Shown: positions 18,091-26,277 of the stretch, piece by piece
Layout of the letters: every line of letters starts with the position of its first letter
Position numbering within the stretch: the first letter of the stretch is position 1
Position numbers and translations under genes: made by a program
Notes under the pieces: model-generated
Told to the model about the DNA's origin: nothing
What the model saw: the letters and a program-made list of their open reading frames with translations, nothing else
The model's database searches: none
Assembly: GCA_018824325.1 (NCBI GenBank)
Contig: JAHJFT010000092.1
Location: 1-45,179 of the forward strand
Length of the DNA stretch: 45,179 bases
Source of the DNA: Patescibacteria group bacterium
Lineage (GTDB): Bacteria; Patescibacteriota; Patescibacteriia; JAHJFT01
Reading direction: 5' to 3'

Positions 18091-18280
18091 TTTAGCTGCA
18101 TCAGCTTCATTAGCTTCTTGGCTTTTTAGCTGATTAGCTTTTTAGGATTTAGCACGGCGGTCGTCTTGCTTATTGTTTTTTCTTTATGGGATTTCACTGA
18201 ACAATCAAATTATTACATGGATATATGGTCAGATTCTCAATTTTTCTAATAAGCTAATAAGCTAACAAGCTAATAAGCTC
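18091..18280. repeat. TAGCTTATTAGCTTATTAG repeat element, copy 1
   Basis: About 190-bp element. The left end has repeated AGCT(T)..ATTAGCTT units and the right end the complementary CTAATAAGCTAATAAGCTAA. Internal blocks (GCTTTTTAGGATTTA, GTCGTCTT, AAATTATTACATGGATATA) are shared with the copy at 22894-23066. The right end overlaps the 3' end of the glycosyltransferase at 18270 and encodes its last two residues and stop. Confidence 0.75.
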
Positions 18281-19415
18281 GTCTGTATATTTCCAGCGTC
18301 TCCTTGGCCATTTTTTCCCAGCTGTATTTTTGAAGCTGAAGGTTGCCCGCGTTAATTAGTGTCTTGCGCAAAGCTTGGTTATCCAGCCCCTGAATAATCG
18401 CGCCGGCCATGTCGTCAATATCCTTTGGATTAAAATAAATTGCCGCCGAGCCCAATGTCTCGGGCAAGCATGAAGAATTTGACGAGGCCACAGGTAAACC
18501 GAAGTTCATGGCTTCAAGCGGCGGCAAACCAAAGCCTTCCAAAAGCGATGGGAACACATAAAGGCTTGCCTGGCGAAAAAGTTTAGGCAGGTCCTTATCC
18601 GGAATAAAGCCGGTAAAATTTACCTGCTCCGGAACTTTGAGACCAAGCTCGCGCGCGTCTTTTTCCACGCGCTTGGAAAAATAGTTTTCCTGGCCGGCCA
18701 GCACCAGCTGCAAATCCGGTTTTGCCTCAAGTATTTTTCGAAAGGCGCGGGTCAGTGTCTCCAGATTTTTATGAGGATAAGAATTGCCCACATAAAGCAA
18801 AAAAGGACGCCTAATCTGGCGGCTGCTTAAAAATTCCATGTCCTTTGTCGGGTCGGTGGCGTCTTCTTGCGCCAGCTCGCTGGCCGCCTCGTGAATTACA
18901 TGAATTTTTTGCGCCACGGTTTTGGGAAAATATTTTAAAATGCTTTTCTTGGTGTACTCGGAAACCGCGATAATTTCTTTGGCCCGCCTCAAGCCTTGGG
19001 AAATTACTTTTTTATAGCCAGCGAATTTTAATTTATATTTCAACGGGCCTAAGGTAGTGGCGCGCGTGGTCGGATGTTCCAGCAAAATCAAATCATGAAT
19101 TGTCATAATAAACCGAGTTCTCGCCATAATGGGCACGTTGAAGTGAGGGTAGTGCATAAGGTCCAATTTTTCCGCGCGCACCTTTTGAGGCATCTTGATC
19201 TGTTCCTCCAGCGTGTACCAATGATAATCAGCCATGACTTTTTTAAAGTTTGGCGTTTCTTTAAATTCTTCCCAATTGCTCTTTCTTAAAAATAAAACAT
19301 ACTCATTCTCATGGTCCAGTTTTTGCAAATGAGTGATTAATTGCTGTATATATCGCCCCAAACCGCCACCCGCGGTTTTTGGGCCAAATAGCCTCGCGTC
19401 AATGCCTATTTTCAT
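18270..19415 (-). CDS. GT4-family glycosyltransferase
   Basis: 381 residues, GT-B fold. The N-terminus 'IGIDARLFGPKTAGGGLGRY' holds the Gly-rich acceptor loop; 'FLLYVGNSYPHKNLETLTRAF' (~residue 200) opens the C-terminal nucleotide-sugar domain; 'LLEGFGLPPLEAMNFGLP' carries the EX7E motif. It likely transfers a hexose such as mannose in surface glycan synthesis at the inner membrane face. The start fits a promoter whose -10 box ends 6 bp before the ATG, so the message is predicted to be leaderless. Its last residues and stop lie inside a repeat element. Two relatives are at 21694 and 23064. Confidence 0.92.
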   Translation of the reverse strand: MKIGIDARLFGPKTAGGGLGRYIQQLITHLQKLDHENEYVLFLRKSNWEEFKETPNFKKVMADYHWYTLEEQIKMPQKVRAEKLDLMHYPHFNVPIMARTRFIMTIHDLILLEHPTTRATTLGPLKYKLKFAGYKKVISQGLRRAKEIIAVSEYTKKSILKYFPKTVAQKIHVIHEAASELAQEDATDPTKDMEFLSSRQIRRPFLLYVGNSYPHKNLETLTRAFRKILEAKPDLQLVLAGQENYFSKRVEKDARELGLKVPEQVNFTGFIPDKDLPKLFRQASLYVFPSLLEGFGLPPLEAMNFGLPVASSNSSCLPETLGSAAIYFNPKDIDDMAGAIIQGLDNQALRKTLINAGNLQLQKYSWEKMAKETLEIYRRAY

Positions 19416-19421
19416 GGTGGT

Positions 19422-19449
19422 ATTTTAGCATAAATTTGGGGCTTGACAA
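19422..19449 (-). promoter_or_regulatory. Promoter of the GT4 gene, divergent and -35-overlapping
   Basis: Minus strand: TTGTCA (plus 19444-19449), 16-bp spacer, TAAAAT (plus 19422-19427) with a TGC extension. The predicted start is at or next to the ATG at 19415, i.e. leaderless. Its -35 box overlaps the plus-strand -35 TTGACA at 19443-19448. Confidence 0.7.
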
Positions 19450-19471
19450 ACTCGCACCCTCGTGCTATATT
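19443..19471 (+). promoter_or_regulatory. Promoter of the zinc-ribbon array gene
   Basis: Perfect TTGACA at 19443-19448, 17-bp spacer, TATATT at 19466-19471. AGGAGG follows at 19497-19502. Confidence 0.85.
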
Positions 19472-19508
19472 TAGACGTTCCTTAACAATCAAACAGAGGA
19501 GGTATGCC

Positions 19509-20789
19509 ATGGAGAAAAATGAAAATCCCGGGCATATCTGCCCGGTATGCGGAACAGAAGACTGCGTGCGAATGCACGAGCCCACGCGCTGGGAGCAACC
19601 CGGCGGCAGGCACCAGAGCAAGGGTAAGTGCCCAGTATGCAGCACTTATCAAGTGTTGAGGTTTTACAATAAGGATGGTGCGCTCGCGTGTCGCAATTGT
19701 GCGGGTATGGCTCAAGTTGGAAGACTGGACATTTGTTGTATCTGCAATGAAAAAAAAGAGATCCGGTTTCGGCGTGTTGATGGTGGGCTGGTTTGCACAA
19801 AGTGTTATCATACCGCGCTTGAACAATGCGTTCTCTGCGGCAAAGTTAAACCGGTACATTGCCGCACCCCGGACGGCCCAATCTGTCAGAATTGCTACCA
19901 TCCCCCTGAAGAAGAATGCATCCGTTGCCGCGAAATTAAACCAGTAGTGCAGCGCACCCCGGACGGCCCAATTTGTGAGAATTGCTACCAGCCCCCTGAA
20001 GAAGAATGCATCCGTTGCCACAAAGTTAAGCCAGTGCATCAACGCACCCCGGACGGCCCAATTTGTGAGAATTGCTACCAGCCCCCGAAAAAAGAATGTG
20101 TCCGTTGTCATGAAATTAAACCAGTAGTACAATACACCTCAGATGGCCCGATTTGCCAAAAATGCTACCAGCCACCGGAAGAAGAATGTATCCGTTGCGG
20201 CAAAACCAAAATCGTAAAACAGCGCACTCCGGACGGCCCGATTTGTCGGAATTGCTACCGTGAAACTTACCAGCCACCTGAAGAAGAATGCATCCGTTGC
20301 CGTGAAATCAAACCGGTAGAGCAACGTACAGCGGATGGCCCGGTTTGTAGGAGTTGTTATTACAAAACTTACCAGCCTCCGGAAGAAGAATGTGTCCGTT
20401 GCGGTAAGACCAAGCCAGTAGCACAACGCACAGCGGATGGCCCGGTTTGTAATGGCTGTTACCGTGAAACTTACCAGCCACCTGAAGAAGAATGCATAAA
20501 CTGCAATAAGGTTAAGCCGGTAAAAAAACGCACCCCGGACGGTCCTATCTGTGAGAATTGCTACCAGACTCCTGAAGAAGAATGTGTTCGTTGCGGCAAG
20601 ACTAGGCCAGTATTGCAACGCACTTCAGATGGCCCAGTTTGCAAGAATTGCTATCGAACCCCCGAAGAAAAATGTGTTCTTTGCAATAAGGTTAAGCCGG
20701 TAAAAAAACGCACACCGGACGGTCCTATCTGCGGAGCTTGTTACATTCGTGAACGCCGTAAGCGCAAAAAGGCAAAAGCCAAAAAATAA
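19509..20789 (+). CDS. Tandem zinc-ribbon array protein
   Basis: 426 residues from the ATG at 19509, set by AGGAGG six bases upstream. After an N-terminal Cys pair region (CPVCGTEDC), the protein is about twelve four-cysteine modules, each CxxC - about 15 residues - CxxC. From roughly residue 105 the unit is a 30-residue repeat, consensus 'EEECIRCxxxKPVxQRTPDGP' then 'ICxxCYQPP', with some units three residues longer (RETYQPP). About 48 cysteines are positioned to bind about 12 zinc ions. The C-terminus is basic (RERRKRKKAKAKK). No signal peptide, so cytoplasmic; nucleic-acid or protein binding is a reasonable guess. DNA repeats are nearly identical, indicating recent tandem expansion. It sits alone between glycosyltransferases with its own promoter and terminator. 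Confidence 0.85.
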   Translation: MEKNENPGHICPVCGTEDCVRMHEPTRWEQPGGRHQSKGKCPVCSTYQVLRFYNKDGALACRNCAGMAQVGRLDICCICNEKKEIRFRRVDGGLVCTKCYHTALEQCVLCGKVKPVHCRTPDGPICQNCYHPPEEECIRCREIKPVVQRTPDGPICENCYQPPEEECIRCHKVKPVHQRTPDGPICENCYQPPKKECVRCHEIKPVVQYTSDGPICQKCYQPPEEECIRCGKTKIVKQRTPDGPICRNCYRETYQPPEEECIRCREIKPVEQRTADGPVCRSCYYKTYQPPEEECVRCGKTKPVAQRTADGPVCNGCYRETYQPPEEECINCNKVKPVKKRTPDGPICENCYQTPEEECVRCGKTRPVLQRTSDGPVCKNCYRTPEEKCVLCNKVKPVKKRTPDGPICGACYIRERRKRKKAKAKK

Positions 20790-20813
20790 TCAATAGTTCT
20801 TTAGCCCCATCTC

Positions 20814-20843
20814 AAAAGAGCCCTCCTGGCTCTTTCTTTTTTT
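20814..20843 (+). terminator. Terminator of the zinc-ribbon array gene
   Basis: AAAGAGCC/GGCTCTTT stem (20815-20822, 20828-20835) with 5-nt loop and a T-rich tail. Confidence 0.85.
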
Positions 20844-20910
20844 GCGCAAAGTAGAGTTGGAATAATAGTTCAAGGTATTTGGAGTTAATCGTAAACTTGG
20901 TAGAAGAAAT

Positions 20911-20971
20911 TAGAAACTGGAAATTGAGGATAGGCTTGCCCCAGTTTCCATTTTCCAATTTCCAGTTTCTA
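20911..20971. repeat. Inverted repeat, GAAATTGGAAA family
   Basis: Perfect 16-bp arms TAGAAACTGGAAATTG (20911-20926) and its complement (20956-20971). Related to the repeat at 889-995. Confidence 0.75.
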
Positions 20972-21013
20972 TTATTGATACAGCCCCGTCATCTTTAATG
21001 CCGCGCCGCGGCC

Positions 21014-21042
21014 TTGACAAATCCCCGCTCCCATGCTAAGGT
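21014..21042 (+). promoter_or_regulatory. Promoter of the 159-aa gene
   Basis: Perfect TTGACA at 21014-21019, 17-bp spacer, TAAGGT at 21037-21042 with a TGC extension; AGGAGG follows before the ATG. Confidence 0.65.
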
Positions 21043-21067
21043 AAAACGATTTTCAAAGGAGGTGAAA

Positions 21068-21547
21068 ATGGATAGTTCTTTTAACTCACATTGCGCAAAA
21101 AATCAAGACAAACCGTTTAAGGAGGAGCTCACAATCCCGCATAAAGCGAGTCTGCAAATCAAAGAGCAAAAAGACGAAAAACACTGCACCATATACGGCA
21201 TCCTGATTGTTTGTTCGGCCGTGAAGGGTGAACGCATAAGGAGCATTCTTGAAAAAAGAAAAACGTACTATGACCGAGCGCGCGTGCTTGACCCGGTTAT
21301 CGTTGATATGGTTGACAAGCCCGGCGTAATCAATTTTAAAGCCGAGCTGGAAGTTAGTCATGGCCTAAGATCGGATTACGTTGACTTCAAGCGCCTCAAA
21401 GACCAAGCCGCGTCCCGAGCTTGGGAGGGTTTAAAGCAGGAGCTGCTTGAAGTTCTGACCGAAATAAAAATCGCGCCCTCAAAACAAGAAGACGCGGATA
21501 TTGAAGCGCTGACCCGGGAAGTGTACGCACGAGACTTTCTTGACTAG
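21068..21547 (+). CDS. Hypothetical 159-aa protein
   Basis: 159 residues; I recognise no family. The ATG at 21068 follows AAAGGAGG at ideal spacing; an in-frame TTG at 21014 is the -35 box, not a start. The middle has a hydrophobic strand ('YGILIVCSAVKGERI') and a predicted helix-rich C-terminal half ('RLKDQAASRAWEGLKQELLEVL'). No membrane segment or signal peptide, so probably cytoplasmic. Like the 63-aa gene at 454 and the zinc-ribbon gene at 19509, it is a monocistronic orphan with TTGACA promoter, AGGAGG and a terminator that begins at the stop codon. Function unknown. Confidence 0.75.
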   Translation: MDSSFNSHCAKNQDKPFKEELTIPHKASLQIKEQKDEKHCTIYGILIVCSAVKGERIRSILEKRKTYYDRARVLDPVIVDMVDKPGVINFKAELEVSHGLRSDYVDFKRLKDQAASRAWEGLKQELLEVLTEIKIAPSKQEDADIEALTREVYARDFLD

Positions 21548-21575
21548 CCCCCACTTACCTAAGTGGGGCTTTTTT
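21546..21575 (+). terminator. Terminator of the 159-aa gene
   Basis: AGCCCCCACTT/AAGTGGGGCT hairpin with a 4-nt loop and T6; it overlaps the stop codon. Confidence 0.85.
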
Positions 21576-21579
21576 GATT

Positions 21580-21685
21580 AAGAATTTTAAAGTTTGAATT
21601 TCGAATTTCGATTCAATTTTAAATTCTGAATTTTTAATTTTTGCGCCATAGGCGCATCCGCCTTTGGCGGAGAATTTTAGATAGA
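21580..21685. repeat. A/T-rich repeat with GCGCC/TCCGCC double hairpin
   Basis: An imperfect GAATTTCGAATTTCGATT-type repeat is followed by two small hairpins, GCGCCATAGGCGC (21643-21655) and TCCGCCTTTGGCGGA (21657-21671). The same double hairpin recurs at 38862-38890, and the A/T-rich part recurs at about 24172-24225. Confidence 0.65.
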
Positions 21686-21693
21686 TATATTGC

Positions 21694-22842
21694 TCAACTC
21701 ACGGTCTGGTTGATGGTTTGCAAAAGTTCTTCAGCTGTTTTTTCCCAAGAATATTTAGTTAAAATATTTTCTGTTTGATTCTGCGCGCTTTTCCCAAGTT
21801 CTTGATTTTGTAGCATTTTCTCCATACCCAGGGCCAGTTCGGCTTGGTTATACGGATTAACAAGTATTGGACAATATTCTCCCAATACTTCGGGCAAAGA
21901 GCCGGAAGAACTTACAATAGTCGGTGTGCCCAAGGCGAGGGCTTCAAGCGGAGGAAAGCCAAATCCTTCGTAATAGCTTGGATAAACAAAAAGCGCGGCC
22001 ATGGAATAAAGAGCCGGCTTTTCTTGCGCCTCAATGTAGCCGATATATTTTATCTGGTTTGCGAATTCTGATTTGGCCGCTTGTTTTAGAATTTGTTTGG
22101 ATTTATATCCGCGCGCGCCAGCCAAGATAAGTTTGTGGTCCAAGCCGGTCTTCCGTTTTATCTCTTCAAAGGCACGGACAAGAGTGGTGATATTTTTTCT
22201 TGGTTCAAGCGTGCCCAAGTAAAGAATAAATTTATCGGGCAGGGAATATTTAGTTTTGATTTTTTGGATTTCCTGTTCGGGCGGCGAATTTTCATAAGCC
22301 CGGCTCACGCCAGGATAGATCACTTTGATTTTTTCCGGTGCCAGTTTAAATAAATTTTGTAAATCGTCTTTTGTATTTTTTGAAACCGCGATTATTTGGT
22401 CGGCGGTTCGGAGAAATTTTTTCGGATTAGTCATCTTGTGCCAGAGCCGGCCCTTGGGCGAGTAAAATTGGCCATAGATTTCAAAGCTCAAATCGTGAAC
22501 AAACAAGATTTTTTTAATTCCGGAGGAAAGGGCGTGAAAGTTGAGATTTGGAAAAATGAAAAGATCTAATTTTTGTCCGACAAGCTTGTCAATCTTGGGC
22601 CAGTTTAGAAATTTAAATCCCAGATTCAAAAGTTTGTTCGGAAAATTAAAATGCTTGTGAAAAATTTTGGCTTGGCCCGCGTCCGGAAGCGAGGGGCGAA
22701 CAAGCCGCCGGGCGTTTGAAAAAAGATGGTATTCATTTTCCGCGTCAATCTTAAAAAGCGCGCCCAGGAGTTCGTAAGTGAATTCTCCAACGCCGCTTTT
22801 GTGTTTTTCTTGCAGTGATCTGATGTCAATGCCTATTTTCAT
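21694..22842 (-). CDS. GT4-family glycosyltransferase
   Basis: 382 residues, GT-B fold. 'IGIDIRSLQEKHKSGVGEF' forms the N-terminal loop, 'FILYLGTLEPRKNITTLVRAF' opens the C-terminal domain, and 'YYEGFGFPPLEALALGTP' is the EX7E motif. This pattern is close to mannosyl- or rhamnosyltransferases of lipopolysaccharide or capsule synthesis; donor and acceptor cannot be told from sequence. A TATAAC -10 with a TGA extension ends 8 bp before the ATG, again predicting a nearly leaderless message. It lies in the same direction as the glycosyltransferase at 23064 but is separated from it by a repeat element. Confidence 0.92.
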   Translation of the reverse strand: MKIGIDIRSLQEKHKSGVGEFTYELLGALFKIDAENEYHLFSNARRLVRPSLPDAGQAKIFHKHFNFPNKLLNLGFKFLNWPKIDKLVGQKLDLFIFPNLNFHALSSGIKKILFVHDLSFEIYGQFYSPKGRLWHKMTNPKKFLRTADQIIAVSKNTKDDLQNLFKLAPEKIKVIYPGVSRAYENSPPEQEIQKIKTKYSLPDKFILYLGTLEPRKNITTLVRAFEEIKRKTGLDHKLILAGARGYKSKQILKQAAKSEFANQIKYIGYIEAQEKPALYSMAALFVYPSYYEGFGFPPLEALALGTPTIVSSSGSLPEVLGEYCPILVNPYNQAELALGMEKMLQNQELGKSAQNQTENILTKYSWEKTAEELLQTINQTVS

Positions 22843-22893
22843 AGTTCGTGGTTATATCATGGCAAGAAGCATCTCTGGTGAAAGTATATAAAT

Positions 22894-23066
22894 GAGCTTC
22901 ATTAGCTTGTTAGCTTTTTAGGATTTAAGATTAATAGTCGTCTTATTTATTATTTTACATTTTTTGTTGTTCTTCCCTTAGAGGATTTTACCAAACAATT
23001 AAATTATTACCTGAATATACAGTTAGACCTTCAATTCTCCTAACAAGCTAATAAGCTAGTAAGCTA
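22894..23066. repeat. TAGCTTATTAGCTTATTAG repeat element, copy 2
   Basis: About 173 bp, with end repeats ATTAGCTTGTTAGCTTTTTA (left) and CTAACAAGCTAATAAGCTAG (right) and internal blocks shared with 18091-18280. Its right end supplies the stop codon of the glycosyltransferase at 23064. No gene in 22843-23063. Confidence 0.75.
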
Positions 23067-24164
23067 AATTCTCTCACCGAATTCTCGCCACTTTAAATCA
23101 ACATAATCTTTGATTTGCGACTTAAAGCGCGCCTCGTCAAACTGGGACGCGTGCCGCTTGATGACCTCGGGCTTGTATTTTTCCGGGTCAAACTGAATGA
23201 TTTTATTGCCCAATTCCTCCCAAGACTGTTCATCCATAAATTCACCGGTTTTTCCGGGCACCACGGTTTCCAAGGCGCCGCCGGCCGCGTAAGCGATGAC
23301 CGGCCGGCCTGCCGCCATTGCCTCAATCGCGGTAATGCCGAAATCTTCAACCTGCGGATTTAAAAACGCCAGGCACTTGGAAAAAAGTTCGCTTTTTTCC
23401 TTGTCCGTGACATTTCCCAAAAATTCAATGTTCGGCTTGGCTTGGCGCCGCAGCCTTTCAAACATGGGTCCTTGGCCGAAAATTTTAAGCGGCATGCCCA
23501 GCCGATTGAAGGCCTTGACTATGATGTCAAATCTTTTATAGCCGACCAGCCGGCCGCCGGCCAGGAAATAATTTTCCGGCTTGGAAATATAAAAATCATT
23601 GGTTTTGACCGGCGGATAAATCACATCGCTCGGCCGGCGGTAGTATTTTTTTATCCGGTCTTTTACGGTTTCCGAATTGGCCACGAATTTATCAACCCGC
23701 GACGCCGAAACCATGTCCCATTGCCGCAAATCCTTGAGAGCGAAAGGAATTATTTTTTTAATTAGGCGATTGTAATTCAAATCTTCAATATACTGGTGCA
23801 TGTTGCTCCACAAAAATCTTGTCGGCGTGTGGCAGTAGCAGATGTGCAGGGTTTGCGGATTGGTGAGCGCGCCCTTGGCGAACAGGGTGGAGCTGGAAAG
23901 AACCAGGTCAAAATCCTGAAGGTCGTGCTGTTCCGTAGCCAGGGGCATGAGCGGCAGGTACCATTGATATTTAGTCACCCCGCCGGGCATTTTCTGAATG
24001 AATGAAGTGCGAAGGTCGGTTTTTAAAAATTCCGGGTTGATTTTTTCCCGGTCATAAAAAAGCACGTATGTCGGTGCTTTCGGCCAAATCTCTTGAAAAG
24101 ACTTGAGCACTTTTTCCGCCCCTCCGTCTTGAGTTAGAAAATCGTGAATTAGGGCAAGCTTCAT
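23064..24164 (-). CDS. GT4-family glycosyltransferase
   Basis: 366 residues. 'LALIHDFLTQDGGAEKVL' at the start, 'HICYCHTPTRFLW' near 130-142, 'FLAGGRLVGYKRFDIIVKAF' opening the C-terminal domain, and 'EDFGITAIEAMAAGRPVIAY' with the EX7E pair. This subgroup is frequent next to polyprenyl sugar transferases in capsule and exopolysaccharide loci, and the gene directly upstream here is one. It probably adds the second or third sugar to the lipid-linked unit. The stop codon lies at the edge of a repeat element. Confidence 0.92.
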   Translation of the reverse strand: MKLALIHDFLTQDGGAEKVLKSFQEIWPKAPTYVLFYDREKINPEFLKTDLRTSFIQKMPGGVTKYQWYLPLMPLATEQHDLQDFDLVLSSSTLFAKGALTNPQTLHICYCHTPTRFLWSNMHQYIEDLNYNRLIKKIIPFALKDLRQWDMVSASRVDKFVANSETVKDRIKKYYRRPSDVIYPPVKTNDFYISKPENYFLAGGRLVGYKRFDIIVKAFNRLGMPLKIFGQGPMFERLRRQAKPNIEFLGNVTDKEKSELFSKCLAFLNPQVEDFGITAIEAMAAGRPVIAYAAGGALETVVPGKTGEFMDEQSWEELGNKIIQFDPEKYKPEVIKRHASQFDEARFKSQIKDYVDLKWREFGERI

Positions 24165-24318
24165 ATAGAATTATGAATTTTGATTTTTGAATTTCGACTC
24201 AATTTTGAATTCTGGATTTTGAATGGCGAATGGAGCCATTGTCTGACTACCGCTTAACTATTTTTAACTATTGCTTAACCTTTTTATGGCGCCCGCCAAA
24301 ACGAGGCTATTCCTTTTT

Positions 24319-25743
24319 TTAATACACGCCCCTCCGCTGCAGTACGACAAACGGCGTCTTCAATAATATCCAAAGATCCAGCCACGGAGACCACTGTTCA
24401 ATATAATAGATGTCCAGCTTGGCCTCGTCGTCAAATTCCAGGTCCGAGCGCCCGGAAATTTGGGCCAGCCCGGTAATGCCCGGCCTGATCAGAAGAATCT
24501 GCCGGTGCTCTTTTTTATAATTTTCAACCTCCCTCGGCTGATGCGGCCGCGGCCCGACCAGACTCATGTCTCCCCTAAGTACATTAACGAATTGTGGCAA
24601 TTCGTCAAGGCTGTATTTTCTAATAAACCTGCCTACTCGGGTGACGCGCGGGTCGTCGGCGATTTTGTAAACCGGCCCCTGCTTAATGCCTTTTTCTTTG
24701 ATAAGCCTTTGTTCCAGCTCCAGGGCCTTTTTTTGGTTGGCGAACTGCGGGCCGATGGAAACCTCCGGACGCATCGACCTTATCTTGAAAGTGAAAAATT
24801 TTTCTCCCAGCTGGCCCACCCTTTCATTTTTAAAGAAAATCGGACCGCGCGATTCCACGCGCACGGCCAGGGCGGCAAGCAGGGTTATCGGCAGAGTAAG
24901 AATGAGCAGAATAAGCGAAGCAATAATGTCAAAGCCGCGTTTGAATATTTTTCCCCAGCCCTCCAGCTTGGTGCGCTTCATTTCCACGATGGGCACGCCG
25001 GCCAAGGTGTCAAAGCCGATGTTGGTCGCTTGGGTGGCGAAAAGGTCGGCCGAGTATTTAAAAGTAATGTTATTCTCATTAGCAAAATTTAAAATTCCCA
25101 GAGCCAAATCCTTGGACGCCTTGGGGTCGGTCAGAATTATTTCGTCAATCCTTTCTTTCTGGTGGCATTTTAAAATAGCTTGCCTGACCTCCGGAGAAAA
25201 GTCAACAAAATTTTTAACCACGCGGTAACCGAGGACCGGGTTTGATTTCAATACCTGCATGATATCATCAGTTGTTTTATCCGAGCCGATGATAACTACG
25301 CGCTTCAAGCCGATGCGCGCGCGGTAAAGAGAATGTTGCAGGGAGCGGACAATGAGCCGGGCCACGGCCACAAAAATAATACTCAAAACCCATACCCCAA
25401 GCACCACGAAGCGCGAAGAAAAAAGTTCTCTTTGGAAAAATATCAAAACTATCACCGCCAAAATACCGGTGGAACAGGCCAAAAATATTCTGACCAGCTC
25501 GTTGGTCACGCGGCGCCTTCGTATTTGATAAAGCCCGGCCAAAGCAAAAAACACCAGCCAGACCAGGCCGATAATCGCGCTGGTGGCGAAATATTCATTA
25601 AACGGTATTTCATAGATAACCGGCCTAAATTCCTGTACCACGGATTCAAATCTTAAAAAATAAGTCAGCACGGCGGCGGCGAGCAACATGAAAAAGTCCA
25701 GGGGAACAAGGATGGCCGAGAAGAATAACTCCACTCGTTTCAT
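24319..25743 (-). CDS. Polyprenyl-phosphate sugar-1-phosphate transferase
   Basis: 474 residues, two-part architecture of the WbaP/WcaJ family. The N-terminal half has about four membrane helices (residues ~8-120) and a Rossmann-like soluble domain (~140-245, '[19 protein letters not shown]'). The C-terminal catalytic domain starts at a re-entrant helix ('[20 protein letters not shown]') with 'FKIRSM', '[20 protein letters not shown]' and 'GPRP', and ends '[12 protein letters not shown]'. It would load the first sugar-1-phosphate onto undecaprenyl phosphate, initiating the glycan extended by the GT4 enzymes downstream. A sugar such as glucose or galactose is typical but not determinable. It is the first gene of the minus-strand cluster. 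Confidence 0.93.
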   Translation of the reverse strand: MKRVELFFSAILVPLDFFMLLAAAVLTYFLRFESVVQEFRPVIYEIPFNEYFATSAIIGLVWLVFFALAGLYQIRRRRVTNELVRIFLACSTGILAVIVLIFFQRELFSSRFVVLGVWVLSIIFVAVARLIVRSLQHSLYRARIGLKRVVIIGSDKTTDDIMQVLKSNPVLGYRVVKNFVDFSPEVRQAILKCHQKERIDEIILTDPKASKDLALGILNFANENNITFKYSADLFATQATNIGFDTLAGVPIVEMKRTKLEGWGKIFKRGFDIIASLILLILTLPITLLAALAVRVESRGPIFFKNERVGQLGEKFFTFKIRSMRPEVSIGPQFANQKKALELEQRLIKEKGIKQGPVYKIADDPRVTRVGRFIRKYSLDELPQFVNVLRGDMSLVGPRPHQPREVENYKKEHRQILLIRPGITGLAQISGRSDLEFDDEAKLDIYYIEQWSPWLDLWILLKTPFVVLQRRGVY

Positions 25744-25751
25744 AAGGATGA

Positions 25752-25892
25752 ATTTATTAAAAGTTTAAAGTCAAAAGTTCAAAATAAAATCCAAAGTTAA
25801 AAGTTATCTAGCGATATTTGGCAGTTGCGAATAAGGACAATTTTGGACTTTTAACTCAATTTTTAACTTTTGACCTTAGACTTTGTACTATT
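25752..25892. repeat. Inverted repeat, AAAAGTTAAAAGTT family
   Basis: The left end reads AAGTTTAAAGTCAAAAGTTC and the right end AACTTTTGACCTTAGACTTT, giving an imperfect terminal inverted repeat of about 20 nt around 100 bp. It fills the gap upstream of the sugar transferase; I see no gene there. Confidence 0.6.
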
Positions 25893-25928
25893 TATACCAA
25901 GTTTAGCACAAAACAGGCGTCCCTTCAA

Positions 25929-25958
25929 TAAAAAAACACCCATTAAAGAAAATGAGTG
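25929..25958 (-). terminator. Terminator of rnpB
   Basis: Minus strand: CACTCATT/AATGGGTG stem (plus 25937-25958) followed by T7, just 3' of the P1 helix. Confidence 0.85.
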
Positions 25959-25996
25959 CCTTTAAGGTTCTGAGCAAGCCTATAAGCCGAATTCTG

Positions 25997-26077
25997 TCCT
26001 CCTTCACCCTCGGGGCTACGGAGGACAAGTCCCAAAAGGGGGGGCCTGTCATCCGTAGCCCGAAGGGCGAAGGATGA
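25997..26077. repeat. Palindromic insertion in J2/4 of RNase P RNA
   Basis: About 80 nt separate P2 from the 3' strand of P4. Two inverted modules, TCCTCCTTCACCC..GGGGCTACGGAGGA and TCATCCGTAGCCC..GGGCGAAGGATGA, flank a C/G-rich spacer. The modules belong to the same 'TCCTCCGTAGC' family as the P3 expansion and the copy at 34155. In E. coli this joint is about a dozen nucleotides. Confidence 0.75.
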
Positions 26078-26277
26078 ATGATTATCTATCTAGGCCAGAT
26101 GTTGCCATCTGGCTCATGCGCGCTACCTAATTTGCGCTTGCACCGGGTAGGGTTTACACAGATCCCGACTCGCGCCGAGAAACGCGTGAGCTCTTACTTT
26201 ACCCCGCCGTCGGCTGCCAAGCAACCGCCAGTAGAGCTATCCCCGACAAGGCGGGGCTCACGTTTTCACCATTGCCT

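Noticed and set aside
19482-20618. Long minus-strand frames opposite the zinc-ribbon gene
   Set aside because: They are shadows caused by the repeated codon pattern of the plus-strand gene; they have no ribosome site and follow its repeats exactly.
19830-20745. Regular direct repeats suggesting a CRISPR array
   Set aside because: The ~90-bp periodicity is in frame and encodes CxxC modules; there are no unique spacers and no cas genes.
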